Below are positions 1 through 12,763 of a stretch of 64,000 nucleotides of DNA, one piece after another. This DNA comes from Limnanthes douglasii subsp. nivea (Eukaryota; Streptophyta; Magnoliopsida; Brassicales; Limnanthaceae). The stretch covers positions 113,716,771-113,780,770 of the forward strand of contig JAUPFV010000001.1 of assembly GCA_036936605.1 (NCBI GenBank), in the 5' to 3' direction. How positions within the stretch are numbered: the stretch's first letter is position 1; the number at the start of each line of letters is the position of its first letter. The position numbers and the translations under genes are program-made. A model generated the notes under the pieces. It was not told the origin of the DNA, made no database searches, and worked only from the letters and a program-made list of their open reading frames with translations.

Positions 1-866
1 AAGTGATAGAAGGGGATGACATGATTTCTGTAGAGGCTTGCAACAGCAACAAATTGCTCCATCGGAAGAGGAATTCCGGAGAGCCTTGAAGCCATGATAC
101 ATGCCATGAGGGTGAACCATGCATTAGGGCTTAGCTGGCTTAGGCAAAGCTTTATCAGATGGAAATATATGACTATTTCTGGGTCCAAGGGAAACCTAAG
201 TCCCCATTTGAATATCTCAATATAGATGACAATCTTACAGTCCATGGGCGTCTCCGGATTGATTGGAATCCTTACTTTAACATTCTCCGGAATTCCCCAC
301 TTCGTCCTCATCCGGCCAAGTTCAGCTGTGTGAATGAAAGCGTATTTGATTTTCTGCATGGCTAGCAGATATTTAACATTTACTTTGTGGAAACAAGGCC
401 CCACCTTTCCCACAAGGCACTCCGGCAGGTCTAGATGTTTCAAACACACTTTTTATTTTCCTTTGCTCTTCCTAATAGTGACAGTCTCGCTTGTTTTCCC
501 GGAGACGTCAGTCTCAAAATGGGCTTCTTCGATGCTGTCCTCCATTACATCCTCCGTTACCATGGAGGGATTGTCAGCTGTTTTAGGAGGAGAAGAGCTA
601 GTAGTTGGCTCAGTAGGCCCTCCGGATTGTTGAGCATCCTTTCCCTCTTGTGGTCTAGAGTCCGGTTGGGGCTCGGACCCGGAGGTCTCCTTTCGAAGAC
701 TTGAGCTAGTTGCCTCCGGACCGGACAGCTTGTCCTTGGGAATTTTGATGGGTGCTTCTGACCCTGTAGTTTTACTTTTTGCCCCGGATTTCGAAGGCGT
801 GGATTGTGGTTTAGGCTGTGTGCCAGCAGCTTGCCCTTTTACTAAAGCGTTTCTTGCTGTGAACAT
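1..866 (-). pseudogene. Tat-element antisense ORF (gypsy-type transposon domain), N-terminal part
   Basis: This ORF runs opposite to the retroelement that contains it and leaves the window at the left edge. The first ~137 residues (866-453) are a Pro/Ser/Thr/Lys-rich low-complexity segment. After a break near 450, the minus strand reads a globular segment with the motif LSPNAWFTLM and the preceding GLRFPLDP. This matches the conserved core of plant proteins annotated as 'putative gypsy type transposon' (Transposase_28, PF04195). The same segment recurs at 63,000-63,990, also antisense. Its place between pol and a 3' LTR fits the antisense ORFs described in some Tat-lineage elements. No molecular function is known to me. 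The frame break near 435-450 indicates decay. Confidence 0.6.
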
Positions 867-1290
867 AAACTCGCACCCATAGAGAGGTTTTTTGAGAGAT
901 GAAAGCTTTGAAGTTTAACAGAGTAGAGATAATGAAGATGATAAAATAGTGAAAAGTGAATTGATTTATACTAATGAGATAAACGATGCTTTGATACCTA
1001 GGAGAAGACGAAAAGATAGGTATAATGATTAAAGATGGCGCTAATGTCACCAACATTAATTAAAAGGTTACTTTTTTGAAACGAGTGGAAGCGCTTTTCT
1101 AGGAAGAAAATGGCCGGTGAGGCGAATCAGAGGAGGACACGTGTCCCACTATCTGTGGCAAAACTGCTCGACTTCTAAGGGTTTTAGTCTGTCCGGATAA
1201 AGTCGTTACGCTTTTCAAACCATCCGGACGAAGTTATGATTACACTTGAAATATTTTTTAGGTCTTGCCAAAGGCCTTCGAACACAACCT

Positions 1291-1300
1291 AAAAAAGGGG
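1291..1300 (+). other. Polypurine tract of the upstream Tat element
   Basis: A run of A residues followed by four G lies just before the point where similarity to the 5' LTR at 49,491 begins. That is where an LTR retrotransposon primes plus-strand synthesis. The 867-1,290 stretch before it has no recognisable coding content and would be the element's 3' untranslated region. Confidence 0.5.
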
Positions 1301-1307
1301 CTACTCA

Positions 1308-1679
1308 TGAGTCCGGGATTTATTGCCACTCTTTATGAGAACCGGACAGGGGAAATTCGGACAACATCCACCCACTGAACCATCCAAACTGAACTAATGT
1401 ACTAAAAACTTAATCACTTCATGACTAAGCTAATTACCTACCTACTTAAAACTAATGGGTCTTTGAACTCACCCCGAATCCATAAGTCAACCTGAAAGCC
1501 CATGTGGCCCACAATTAAGGATATAAGTACCCAACCACTTTCATTTAATGAAGGTAATGAAAATTAAATACAAACAGGCAGCTCAAATCTCTCACTACAA
1601 TCTATCCAAACATTAAATTAATTTGAAACACCACAAAACTCTGGACAAAATTACTCTCAACCAAAAATAAACCTCGCCA
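1308..1679 (+). repeat. 3' LTR of Tat-lineage Ty3/Gypsy element
   Basis: About 370 bp that align along their length with the 5' LTR at 49,491-49,864. Shared stretches include ACCGGACAGGGGAAATTC, a TATA-box-like ATATAAGTACCCAACCACTT and CTCAAATCTCTCACTACA. The proposed start (TGAGTCC) follows a polypurine tract. No primer-binding site follows the right end, so this is a 3' LTR (or a solo-like end), not a 5' LTR. The exact last base is uncertain because the right flank is another element remnant. Confidence 0.75.
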
Positions 1680-1689
1680 ATACTAAATC

Positions 1690-4055
1690 GAGCCCACATC
1701 TATCAAAATGTATCGCTTCAGATATTAATTCAAGTGGGATTGTCGGATCATGTATTACATTTCAAATTATTTGGAAAATATCGACTAATTCTTTAGTATT
1801 TGCACATCGTTCGACTAATTATTTAGCATCTGCCATGATTGAAGGCTAATAATATCATGTCAATAGAATCCTTATGGTTAAAGTTTTATAGCCGCAATAC
1901 GAAGAACCTTCCTTATCATGTAATTCATATAAGATTCATTGGGATTCATCATACCCAAAGCATCGTAACAAAGGCCTACTAATGGATTTATTATAGAGAA
2001 CACCCCTCAAGATCAAAAGCCATATCCTTTAAACCTTAATTTCTTAGCCAACATTTTATCAACGAGCAAAAGTCCCTTAGTAATAAACTCTTTAAGCTCA
2101 TGCCTCAAATATTTGTTTGTTATTGCTAAGACTTGAAAACTTTGTTCACTGCATGTCCCGACTCATAGTTAGCTAAAATCCAAGCGCAATCTTGCATTAA
2201 GATCCATTGATACGCCTCAGAGTAAGAAATAGTAGCTAAAGAATAAACCATGGACTTTTCATATCGTGGCACATGCTTATACTCTACATACTTAAAGAAA
2301 GCTGAATTTTCCTTCAATATAAAAATACATTACCAACTTCTCTTTTTAGCTTCAGATTGGCCCTGAGTATGATGTATGAGTATTTATGAATCATTTATCA
2401 ATTGAACATTTTTGGCCCCACATTCTTAGCCCTGTAATTGGTGCCTCATAGTCAGCTTCATTATTTGATATTTTAAAACCAAAGCGTGTTGCTTGGTACA
2501 TTGAATTTCCGAAAGGAGATAGTAAATAAATTATTGCCATAAAGCTCAACATTCTTAACCCCAATCTGTTTGAACTACCCATTCTTTCATAGGATTTTCG
2601 ATGATGGATTCAATATACGGTCGTTCCGCATGGAATTCAACCAAAACATATGCCACAGCTTGTGCCTTGTTTGCAGTTCGAGGAGAAAAATCAATATTAT
2701 AATCTCTCAATCAACAGACCATTTGGTTATCCGACCTGATACATTTGGATTTTGCAAAATATTTTTAAGTGGGAAAGAGGTTCAAACAGTAATAGAGTAT
2801 GCTTGAAAATAAGGTCTTATTTTCTTGGCTGCTATCACAAGGGCCAAAACCAAATTTACCAACTTTAAATACATTTTTCGGTATCCAATAGATTTTTACT
2901 AACATAGTAAAATGGGCGAAGGTAACCATCAACTTCGCAAACTAAAAATACACTTACCGCGTAATCGGAAACTGCTAAGTAAGTGTAGGTCCTTTCACCT
3001 GTTATTGGCTTGGTTAATATCTTTGATGAAGAAAGGTGTTCCTCAACACAATTCAGAGACCTATTAAACTTCTTAGCATTTCTTAAAACTTGGAAAAATG
3101 AGAAAACTTACCTGAAGAACTTGATATAAATTTGATAAACGTAGCCAGTCTCTCGGTCATTATTTTAACCTTTTTGGTGGATCTGGGAGGGTCCGTAGAG
3201 AGTAATGCACTCAGTTGCACTATGTAAACTTGAATATCTTTTTCACTTAAGATATGCCCTAAAAATGTTTCAAATCATACGCCAAATATGCACATTTCTC
3301 AATTTAACTTCAAATTAAAAGCTTTCATAATGGAGAAAGTTTATTTAAGATTCAACAAGTGATCCTTATTCCTTACACCCGTTACTAGAATAAGACCAAT
3401 GTAGACCTCAACATTTTTTTTCCAGTCTGACTAATAAAAGATTTATTCACTAGACATCGGTAAGTAGCCCCAACATACTTCAAACCAAAAGGCATAACCT
3501 TATAACAGTGGAGACCTCTATCTGTTATGAACAAAGTTTTGTCTTGATCCCTCAAATCCATTGATATCTGATTATACCCAGAAAATGCCTCAATGAATGA
3601 TAGAAACGTATTACCAGAAGTATAATCTATTAACTGATCTATTCGAGGTATAGGGAATGGATCGTTTGGACAACCTATGTTTAGGTTTGTGAAGTCAATA
3701 CATATAAACCATTATCCATTCTTCTTTTTTTACAAACATTGGTTTGCAGTCCATAATGGATATTGAAACTCCTGAATATGCCCAACTTTTCTCAATTGAT
3801 TTACCTCTTTAACTATAACTTCAGATTTTTCCATAGAAAATGTTCTTCGTTTCTGTATAACAAGGCATACATCGGGTTGTATAGCTAGTTTTTGTAAAAT
3901 AATGCTTGCATGTAAACTTGTTACATCTTCTATACACCAAGCAAACATATATAAATATCGAGACAAATATTTTGTAGATAAGGATGATTGCCTCCAATTG
4001 TGCCCTGACTGAACTAATGGTCTTTATTAGACTTGGCAAATATATCATATTCGGA
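1690..4055 (-). pseudogene. Decayed Tat-lineage pol fragment with gag fused to RT
   Basis: Read on the minus strand, this holds remnants in the order RT N-terminus (3,966-3,730, with QKRRTFSMEKSEVIVKEV), RT palm and thumb (3,730-3,000), RNase H (3,000-2,800), the second RNase H (2,582-2,391, with NNEADYEAPI and SMYQATRFG), its tail (2,317-2,126, with DSLATISYSEAY-like spacing) and the start of integrase (to ~1,690). Stops and frameshifts occur throughout. At about 3,970-3,978 the RT sequence abuts the gag segment that elsewhere reads RNWRQLPLS. The gag C-terminus, the protease and the linker have therefore been deleted. Best relatives in the window are the elements at 12,764-17,823 and 49,491-57,427. 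Confidence 0.8.
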
Positions 4056-4426
4056 TTAAATAATAAGTTTCTAACTCACTAGTTGTTTTGTGCTATGATT
4101 TTCTAACCCCTTAACTTTTTCGTGGCGCTCTGTCTTTTTTTATTCTTCTGGAGATTTATTTAAGAGTCTTATTTGCTTAATTTGTGATGTCAATTATAAT
4201 ATATATTTGAGCAGCACTTATCATAGTAATTTTTTCTCTTTTTATGATAATAGTCACTACTTGAAAAAGAAGAGAATTCTTCATATTTAGATGTTAAATC
4301 TTTACTAGATTTTTTGAAGCTTGATAAAACATTTGAGACTAGTCATTCGGATGTTACTTAAAACTATGTTGAGTATCACCCTCTTGGCCATGTTGGGTTA
4401 GTAGATTAGGGTTAGGTAAGGTTATA

Positions 4427-4436
4427 TGGTATCAGA
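4427..4436 (+). other. Primer-binding-site-like sequence (initiator tRNA-Met)
   Basis: TGGTATCAGA is the start of the primer-binding site used by most plant Copia elements and several Gypsy lineages, complementary to the 3' end of initiator tRNA-Met. The upstream 40 bases could be an LTR end. No matching second LTR or gag ORF was found, so this may be chance or a degenerate remnant. Confidence 0.4.
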
Positions 4437-7038
4437 TTTGGGCCTAGGTAGGTCAGCCTTGTTAAGGAAGTAGTTCAAAGCATCCTCCATAAGCGATGGG
4501 TCGGGTGTTCGGATTTGTATAGTAGATGGGGGCCGAGTGACTTAGATTGAGGCTTGTATGTCAAACAGGCACACGCCCGCAAGAAAAAAATATTTACATA
4601 CGTAACAGTTTAATTAGCCAAATATGGTGCAATCATCATAGACCTTACATGATGCGATGAGGAAGAACTCAAGGAGTATGGTAATTATTTGGGGTGGGGT
4701 CTTATTTTCCGGTGAACTGAGAGTTAGACCCGAGATAATTGGATCGAAGAGCTTCTTATACTGACGCTACCACAATCATTAGGGCCTAAATATTGGTAGT
4801 CAGCTTGAAAAAAAGAAATGGTCACGAGAAAAATGGTAGTTAAGCGATCGAGCTTAGTATTATGCATACTATAGTTTGTCTCTAATATATATTCATTGTC
4901 ATCATTGATTAGTATGTTGATACAGGTGGAGGAGAGGTTCAAGGTGTTGTTCAAGGTGACATGACTTCTTGAGAGCAAAGTGATAATCAAGTTATTGTTT
5001 AAGGATTGTCTACTTTGAAGGGGGGGGGGAGGTGCTGCATGCATGATGATTGAAAGGCCATGTATGGTGACCAGAATACTGGTATTGACTGAAATCGACC
5101 TAGATGGAGAATAACTAGCAAATGACTTGGTCTCTAGCTAAAAAAAAGTGTCACAAGAGCCTTGGGGAAGGTATGGTGAGATCATCGAGATTGGTTCTTC
5201 ATTGTGCATGTTAGTACAATTGAAACAATAGATGATTTGATCTTTGGACCATAGTTTTTTTGTGTGTTTAACATAAGTCTGTATTTGATATGGATACGAG
5301 TTAAGTTTCTGTGGGAATCGTGGATGTAGGCGACGGTTAGGCTTAAATGATAGATGTAATTTTTTTTATAGAGAATCATTAAGATTGCTAGACACAAACA
5401 TAGAAAGAAATCTTCCAAAATCCTCTTCATAAATAAAAATAGAGTATGAACTCTGACTTGCGCAGTATTTATTGGTAAGAAACTTAAAGGATTGGTTAAA
5501 CTTTAAGGTCTTCTCGAGATTGGAGAATGCAAGGCTATCTTCAACCATAATGTAGGAGGTTGCACCGTGATTAGTATGGTTGTTCACACGTTGCACCCTA
5601 TGTATTTTAAACCAAAAAAATATCTATGTTGGAAATTTCGAGTACCCTGTTGTGGCTGTATTGAAAAGTTGTGGCTGTATGGAAAAGAGAAATAGAGGTG
5701 TCTTGTAAACCTTTGCATCCTATAGACGGTTAACCTTAAATGCTTTACCTAGAAGCTTTCAAAATCTCCGTTACAGCGACATGTAAGTCTTGTGAAGATG
5801 AATTTTTGGAATTCATTGAAATAGCCATAGCAATTTACTGTCTTCACTCGTGAGTGAAATTCGAATAGGATTTTTAGTGTCTCATAGACGGTCGAGAAAT
5901 TATGTAATGGATGATAGTTTTGGAAACTTTTAAAAAACCACCACTTTCTAATTGAAGCTTAAATTTCAATGAAGCTTTGATGAAAATGAGAAAAAAAGAT
6001 ACACAGGGTGTATCTTTTTCAATCTTTTAGTTAGCTCTAATGCTAGTGAAGGAGAAAAAAATAAAAAATGAGAATGTGTTTAGTGATAACAAATATGGTG
6101 TTTGAACAATTTTTTTTACAAAAATTCTAATAATAAAAAACTTCTTTTATTGAAATCGTATTTATCATTCTTATCATTCAAACCGTCTTTTATCACTTTT
6201 AATAGTAAATATTATTAAAAATATTCATCGTCAATCCTCCTTTGTCACGTTTAACAGTAAATCAAGATGATTATTTATTTAAATAATAAGAACTATATCT
6301 AAATATTACATTTGATCAACTATAATGATATATTCCATGAAATTATATAAATACATTAGGGGATAAATACAATATATTTTTTCATTTTATCTCATTTTAA
6401 TATATCTTAAGTGGACTAAAGTGGTCTAAAAACGTAGTGTAAAACTTTTATAAACCTTGTTAGTTATTAATTTATAAAAAAATAATATCAAACAAAATAA
6501 AATCTTATTTATATAAATTCAAATATAACAAAATGTATAAAAATGGTTTAGCTAGACTTTTGACACCAAAATTTTAAATGATTCCAAAAAATAATTTTTT
6601 TTAGTTTTTACTTTTTTGGCTTTTGATCAAAACAAAAATATTGATTTGTTTTAATTTTGGATAAAGTTAGATGTTTGATCATTCAAACACCAAATTAACA
6701 AATAAAATTTCTATTTATATAGTATTTTCAATTTTTCTTAACAATTTTTTTAAAACATTGTTTAAAAGTACATATATATTTCTAACAAAAACCATCTACC
6801 TCAAACATTAACAAACAAACAAAATGAATGAAGAGCTCGAAGCTTATTTACAAAGTTGGAACTACAAATGAAGTAATCTACTATTTTTATTAGAGTTAGA
6901 ACTGTTTTTAAGTTGAAATTGTCCATTAAATTTACCGATTTGGAATGTTTTTCCATGCATGACAACGGTTATGAAGTCTTTTTGCACAACAAACATAGCT
7001 ATAGTACACCAACATGGACTTTATTTTAGGTTTAAAAT

Positions 7039-7061
7039 TATATATATATATATATATATAA
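7039..7061. repeat. (TA)n microsatellite
   Basis: A simple dinucleotide TA run inside AT-rich intergenic DNA. Confidence 0.9.
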
Positions 7062-7708
7062 AAGCCACTGTCGGTGTCCACTACACGACCATTTTAAGTG
7101 AGTAAATGACGGTTTATAACACTGAGACTGGCGATGAAACCTGTCTCCACGAACGGTCGACGAAATTAAAAGATAACAAATTATTTTTAATATCATAATT
7201 TTAGTTTTATAATTAGTAAACAAAATTTAAAATTTAATGGACAAATTTTTGATATATTTATAATATCTACAAGAAATAAGAATTGTGTTGAATGCTAAAC
7301 AACAAATATATATGATATACAAAAGTATATATGATATAGAAAAGTTAAGAATTATTTTGAATGTTAAACCATAAATAAATTTGATATATATTATCGTCGT
7401 TGATGGTAATCTAATATTATAGTAGATGATCTCTCTTATTTATTTAATTTTGGAAAATAAATATATAAATAGTGATAATACAAAGAAGATATACAAGAAT
7501 GCACATTTCTATCATGTTACACAGTGACATGTGAATATTAAGATTTAAAACTAAAACTGAAAGTACAATTGAATTACTCAAACTTTCTCTTTACAACTTC
7601 ATATTTTCCAAACCTCTGTCCTATCCATACCCGTACGTTTTCCGCCACCAAAATCAATTAAATATATTTATAGAATTAGACAACAAAACAATCTTCCTAT
7701 AGATATGC

Positions 7709-7982
7709 CAGTGTAATGGACCTACACTGGTAGTGTAAATGCATCACACTCCAACATTGGACTTTGACATCAACGTATACGTTGGCAGCGACTAACAAAA
7801 CGTTAGTCGCTGCCAATATAGACAACCTTGACATAACTGTCAATGTTGTTAACGCGGGAAACGACTACCATTTTGCTAGTTGTTGCCAGCGCACAATGCA
7901 CTGGTATCACAAAATATCACTGCCAGAGTCCAAAGCGGGTACTATAATGCATTTTCCGTGCAGGCATAGCTCCATTACACTG
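7709..7982. mobile_element. Foldback MITE-like element
   Basis: The ends are inverted copies of CAGTGTAATGGA (7,709-7,720) and its complement (7,971-7,982), 12 of 12 bases. Inside lies a perfect 15-bp hairpin: TTGGCAGCGACTAAC at 7,782-7,796, loop AAAAC, complementary arm at 7,802-7,816. A weaker hairpin (AACGACTA / TAGTTGTT) lies near 7,860-7,885. It is 274 bp with no coding capacity. No clear target duplication flanks it, so the superfamily cannot be assigned. Confidence 0.6.
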
Positions 7983-8925
7983 CCAAAACTGAAGAACAAG
8001 ATTGAAGCCAAACTCATTTTTTCGACATAAACCCTGTAAATCTACCAAATCACCACAGAATAACAACGATGAGCCAAAAATAAACCACAAAACAACAATA
8101 TATTATACTAAACTTTCTTATAACACTAAAAATAACTAATTTTGACACCCAAATAAAAATCTACCAAAAATCAACAAAACTAAAAACTTAAATTAAACCT
8201 AAAAACAAGACAACGACTTATTATTTCTCTTTCGTGAGTGATGCTTGCTTTTTGGAGATAAAATGATGGATTAATGGTGATTATTTGTGAGAGTTTAGGT
8301 TTTGAATTTTTGGTATTCTTGATAGTCGTAGGTTGAAGATGAAGATGTGAAATGAGAGAGACATAAGTTTGATTTTAAATATGGGTAGACTTAAAATATT
8401 TTTGGGTAGATTTAAGGTTTTGAAGTGAGGGTATTTTTGGAAAAAATTGGATAGATTTATAATGAATTTTGGATAGACTTAATTTGGAACTACTTAGAGT
8501 TTTGCTGGAATGGTTTAGCCAAACTCTATTAAACGATTCGAATTTTGATTTTTTTATTAATGTAATTGTTTTACATTTTTTGTATATTTGTTTATATAAT
8601 GAAATAAAAAAACTTATATTGAAAAAATAGATGTGCTTCTACATAGGGATTATAGAAATTTTATTGTCTTAGTTATGAGAATACTCAGTTATAGTGCTAG
8701 ATTATCATCTCTTATCTTTTGTGAGTTGTAATACTAATTGGGCCTTGAGTTATTGTTTCTTATTTTGGACTTGGGTTTTTGGGTTGAGCCCAAGTAGTTC
8801 TTTTAGTTGTAGGATTCAATTCAGTGAAAGCTTATCGTTTAGAGTTTTTCTATAAGTATACTGAACTCGTTTTAGATTTACTTGTCACAATAACATCATC
8901 AAACATGAGTTGTGCATCATTCACT
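7983..8925. other. Non-coding AT-rich DNA
   Basis: No gene recognised. The 8,690-8,930 part reads like the transcribed end of an LTR on the plus strand (GGGCTT-type runs, then TATAAGTATACTGAACTC). It lies beside a Copia remnant that reads on the minus strand. The orientations disagree, so I do not call it an LTR. Confidence 0.4.
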
Positions 8926-9793
8926 TCATCTTTCTCTATAGAGGCAACTACTTCTCCCTTTTGAAGTATTTTTTTTATTCTCTTTGATGGTATTAATTAT
9001 GATATCTCCCTTCCAATGAATGGGCAATGTTTGGAGACCGAGTTTGTCACAGACAAAGGTGAATCTTGAGTGAGGTAATGGTTTGGTCAGAGTATTAAGT
9101 ATCTGATCCCGAGAAGTAAGAATCAGATCTGGAGTGATCCTTGCAAGACATGATCTCAAATGAAATGGATGTCTATTTGGATAAGTCATGTCCGAGCTTG
9201 GAAGACACAATTTGATGCTAAAAAGGAAGTTCTCGTGATACTATACTAGAAATTTAGAAGTTGATGAATATGAAAGGTTAATTATTTGAGAATGGAGTGT
9301 ATCCAGATTAATTTAGTTGATAAATATCTCAAAGTGAAATATTCAGATTATGTACTAAAGCACGCGACAACTTGTTGCTCATTGGAAGACCAGTTTATCT
9401 CGAAATCACTAAGAAACACACATTACTATGAATCTAATGTCGGTCTTTAGGTGAAGATGCCTAGTTACTGTTGGAGAAGCCAGCAAGATGAAGGATAAGG
9501 TTAAATTTGATGTGAAGTCCAAGGATTCTAATATCAAATAAGTATTTGATGACCCTGTTTATATACTGTCTATGGTTTTTGTAGGATTTTTCTATAATTG
9601 ACTCAGTTTCTTGACTACAAATAAGGTATGAGGATGTGTGTGTAACAGGTATTGTAACGAGCCTAATGTGCTTCAATATTTTTATAGGATTTTGCAAGGA
9701 GAAGCTATATTTTAAGGAAAGAAGAGAGCCATGGAAAATGGGAGTTAGAGAAAGGCTAAGACTGGTACATTTCATCACGCTCAAGTAAGACAC
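8926..9793 (-). pseudogene. Ty1/Copia pol remnant (C-terminal RT and RNase H)
   Basis: The minus strand carries the C-terminal end of a Copia polyprotein in the expected order. First comes a YLFDIRILGLHI-type segment (the Copia YLKGT..GL motif) near 9,500-9,560. Next, around 9,360-9,420, is WSSNEQQVVACFST, equivalent to the RNase H motif WSSKKQ..VARSSTE. Last, at 9,210-8,926, is SRDQILNTLTKPLPHSRF, the conserved ending of Copia RNase H. Stops and frameshifts separate the blocks. The rest of the element is missing. Confidence 0.8.
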
Positions 9794-9999
9794 TTATGCA
9801 TTTTATTTGAGTCGTCTATTTTTCCCATGTCATTTAGAGTAAAGGTAGTTTGTGAAATTTTAATAAACATTTGTAGTATCTTTATGTATTACACTAATAA
9901 CATAGGACGTGAGCCCAAGAAATGCTCCAAGAAAGTCTGTTGAGCGAGCATATTGCTTATCTGCCAAGATTCAAATGACTTAGCTATTGCCAAAATTGA

Positions 10000-12460
10000 C
10001 TTAATTAAATATAAAATTGGTTTCAAATATGGCTTAGCTAACTCTAATAATAAAATCTAGATTTTTCATAATCAAATCATCCCAACCATCAACCATGACC
10101 AATTCCTTTATATGAAGGTAACCTCTTGTAACAAAGAGGTTTTGATTACCATCATATATTCCAAATGAACTGGAATCCAAAGACTTGACCTTTGGGATAA
10201 TCTCATAAAGTTTTTTGACCCCAACATTGAATGGATGATTGCTGAAGATTTCAATATAATCCGCAATGCCTCTGAAAAATTGGCATTCTCAACCTTTGAC
10301 CCTAATGTTATTGATGACTTCAACAATATGATTTTAGACTGCAAATTGGAAGATCCAGGCTACAATGGGTCCAACTATACATGGTATAATAATTCTATAT
10401 GGAAAGATTTTGATTCCATGAAGGTGAAGCATCTGGCCAAAATTGGCTCAGATCACTCATCTTTGTGCATATATATATCCAATCTTAATACCGCCCAAGC
10501 TATATTTTGAATTCCAAAACATGTGGCTTCTCCAACAAGACTTCCTATTGACTGTTGAAATAATTAGGCTGGTCAAATTTATGATAGATTTATTCATGTT
10601 TTCTGGGCCAAATTGAAAAGACTGAAACATCCTCTTAAAAGATGGAATAAAAATGTTTTTGGTAACATATTTAACAATATAATTAATGTTGACGAATTTT
10701 TCATACATGTAGAGAATTGCCATGAGCTTAATAATAACTGTAAAACACAATCAAATTTAGCTAAGGCTAATACTTCTCACATGAACTTCGTAACTAAGGA
10801 AGAAATCTTATGGGAATAGAAAAGATCCTCTAACGGGGCTAAAATTGGTAAAAGAAACACCAAAACACTCCACAACTATGTAAAGAAAAGACACAAAACA
10901 AATATAATCAACAAAATCAAAGTTAATGGTAAATCAACTAATAATCAATCTCAAATTATTGATTCAACCATTAACCATTTCTAAAATCTGCTAAACAGAC
11001 AAGCAAATCATCCATCTATTAATGAAAATAAAGAGATTATCTCTCACATTCTTGATGACCAAGATAACATAAATTTGTTTATTCCTCCAATTAAAGAGGA
11101 AACTTGTCATACTATAAATTCTCTTAACAAGTATAGTGTCTCTGAAGTTGATAGATTCAACTCCAGATTCCACCGATCTTTTTGGTTCATCACTAAATCA
11201 GGTCTTTTCAATTCCATTAAAGCTTTTTTTAATGGCCACTTAGCCTCTAAAGGCATATTTTCCACTACAATTGGCAAGACTACAAACCTATTAGTCTGTG
11301 TACTGCCTTCGATATAGTTAATTATAAATTTATATACCTTATTATAGAATGCTTTGTCTTTAATCAGTCATTCATTGATTTAATAAAAATAAAGACATTA
11401 AATTTATCAAATTATACATCATTATTAATCGTTCCTGAGATGGATACTTTAGTTTCAGTAATGGTGTGAGGTAGAGTGATCTTTTATTACCCAACATCTT
11501 CATCATTGTTGAATAATTACTCTTAAGATGCCTTGAAAACCTCTTTCTTGCCAACCAATCTATGTACTTATCTTCAATAAGTAATCTCGACATCTATTGT
11601 CTTGGATATGCTGATGATATTATAATATTTATGAATGGTAGAAAGCTTGCAATTTTCTTGATTATTATAAAACTATTTATGGCCAATTAATTAACAAAAA
11701 CAAAACTATGTTTATAACTGCTGATAAAATGAACAGAAATAGAATAAATGACATCAAGCTTACCTCTCGCTTCAACCACATTCACATTCTATTTAAATAT
11801 CTTGAAATCAACATTCACAAAAATGACAATTCTAGACATCTGGATGACTTGGTGACCAAGTTAAGAAATTAGATCATGATATATGACAACTTGTCTCTTT
11901 CTTTTAGAGGTATATTGACTCTGGTCTAGTATGTTATCTCTTCAATTCCTATCTTTTACATGTAAGCCTCTCTCATCCTTAATATTGTAATCAACATAAT
12001 CAACATTCTTGTGAATAAATTCCTTTAGGGTTCTAAATCCACATCTAAATAAACTATATGGTCTTATTGGAATTCTTTATGTTTCCCATGTGATGAAGAA
12101 GGTCTAATTTGAGAAACTTAAAAAACATTCAACAAACTTCCTCTTGTAAGCTCTGGATGAATTTCAGAGCTAACAAAACTCGTTGAGCTAATTTAATTCA
12201 CTTTATCTATTGCAAATCTTCTCACCCCTTCAAGTAAATATTAAATCATCCGACTCTAAAACTTGGAAAAAATTATTTAAAATAAGACACATTGTTGAAC
12301 CTCACATTTTCTGGACATTGGGTAAGGGCTAGATAGACTTCTAGCTTGAGAACTGGAAAAATTCTCATCTTTTCATAGACCTTTATTACTCAAAAAACCA
12401 TTACTAGTACAACAGTAATAGTGTTTCTTATTTATGGTTTAACAATATTTGGTGATGAGG
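10000..12460 (+). pseudogene. L1-type LINE ORF2 remnant
   Basis: A decayed non-LTR retrotransposon on the plus strand. The order is an AP-endonuclease domain (10,000-10,480, with AEDFNIIRNASEK, SNYTWYNNSIW and KIGSDHSSL, the last being the catalytic SDH), then the linker (10,613-10,819, LKRWNKNVFGNIFNNI), and then reverse transcriptase. The RT fingers are at 11,075-11,300 (SVSEVDRFNSRF). The catalytic motif YADD is at 11,607-11,618, within YADDIIIFMNG. The thumb follows at 11,640-11,860 (GQLINKNKTMF). A C-terminal segment of the zf-RVT region is at 12,240-12,350 (SKTWKKLFKIRH). At least ten stops or frameshifts break it, and the RT middle has a large gap. No poly(A) tail or target duplication was found. 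The next 300 bases (12,461-12,763) hold nothing I recognise. Confidence 0.85.
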
Positions 12461-12763
12461 GAATTCATCTCACCTAGTATATCCAAGCAGAGGGGAATGG
12501 TAAGAATATATAAATAACTCCAAACCGAGCTGGTGATTATTTAAGCAGACAGTGAACCAAGGCTACACATGGTAAAAAGGCAAGTACTACGTCACCGAGG
12601 CCCAATAGAGAAATAATATAGAGCATCGTTATATGGTTGAGGGCTAGCCAAGAAGCAAGAAAGAGCTAGTAAGGCAACCGAGGGCCACCTCAACTTGTTC
12701 TTTGTCTTGAGAATGAAAATGACATGAGAAACAATGTTGAATTCCTTTTGACATACAAAATAC

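Larger units (their letters stand above)
4056..7708. other. AT-rich non-coding DNA, no gene recognised
   Basis: I find no coding sequence that I can support. Short open frames at 4,724-5,044, 5,182-5,430 and 5,366-5,596 (minus) resemble no family known to me. The part after 6,000 is very AT-rich. A retrotransposon-type primer-binding sequence lies at 4,427, so 4,380-5,900 may be debris of a non-autonomous LTR element, but no LTR pair or gag motif could be found. Confidence 0.5.

Noticed and set aside
4724..5596. Three minus-strand open frames
   Set aside because: No motif or family resemblance; unusual composition and no neighbours supporting them.
8690..8930. Copia LTR next to the Copia RNase H remnant
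   Set aside because: It reads as an LTR only on the plus strand, whereas the RNase H is on the minus strand.
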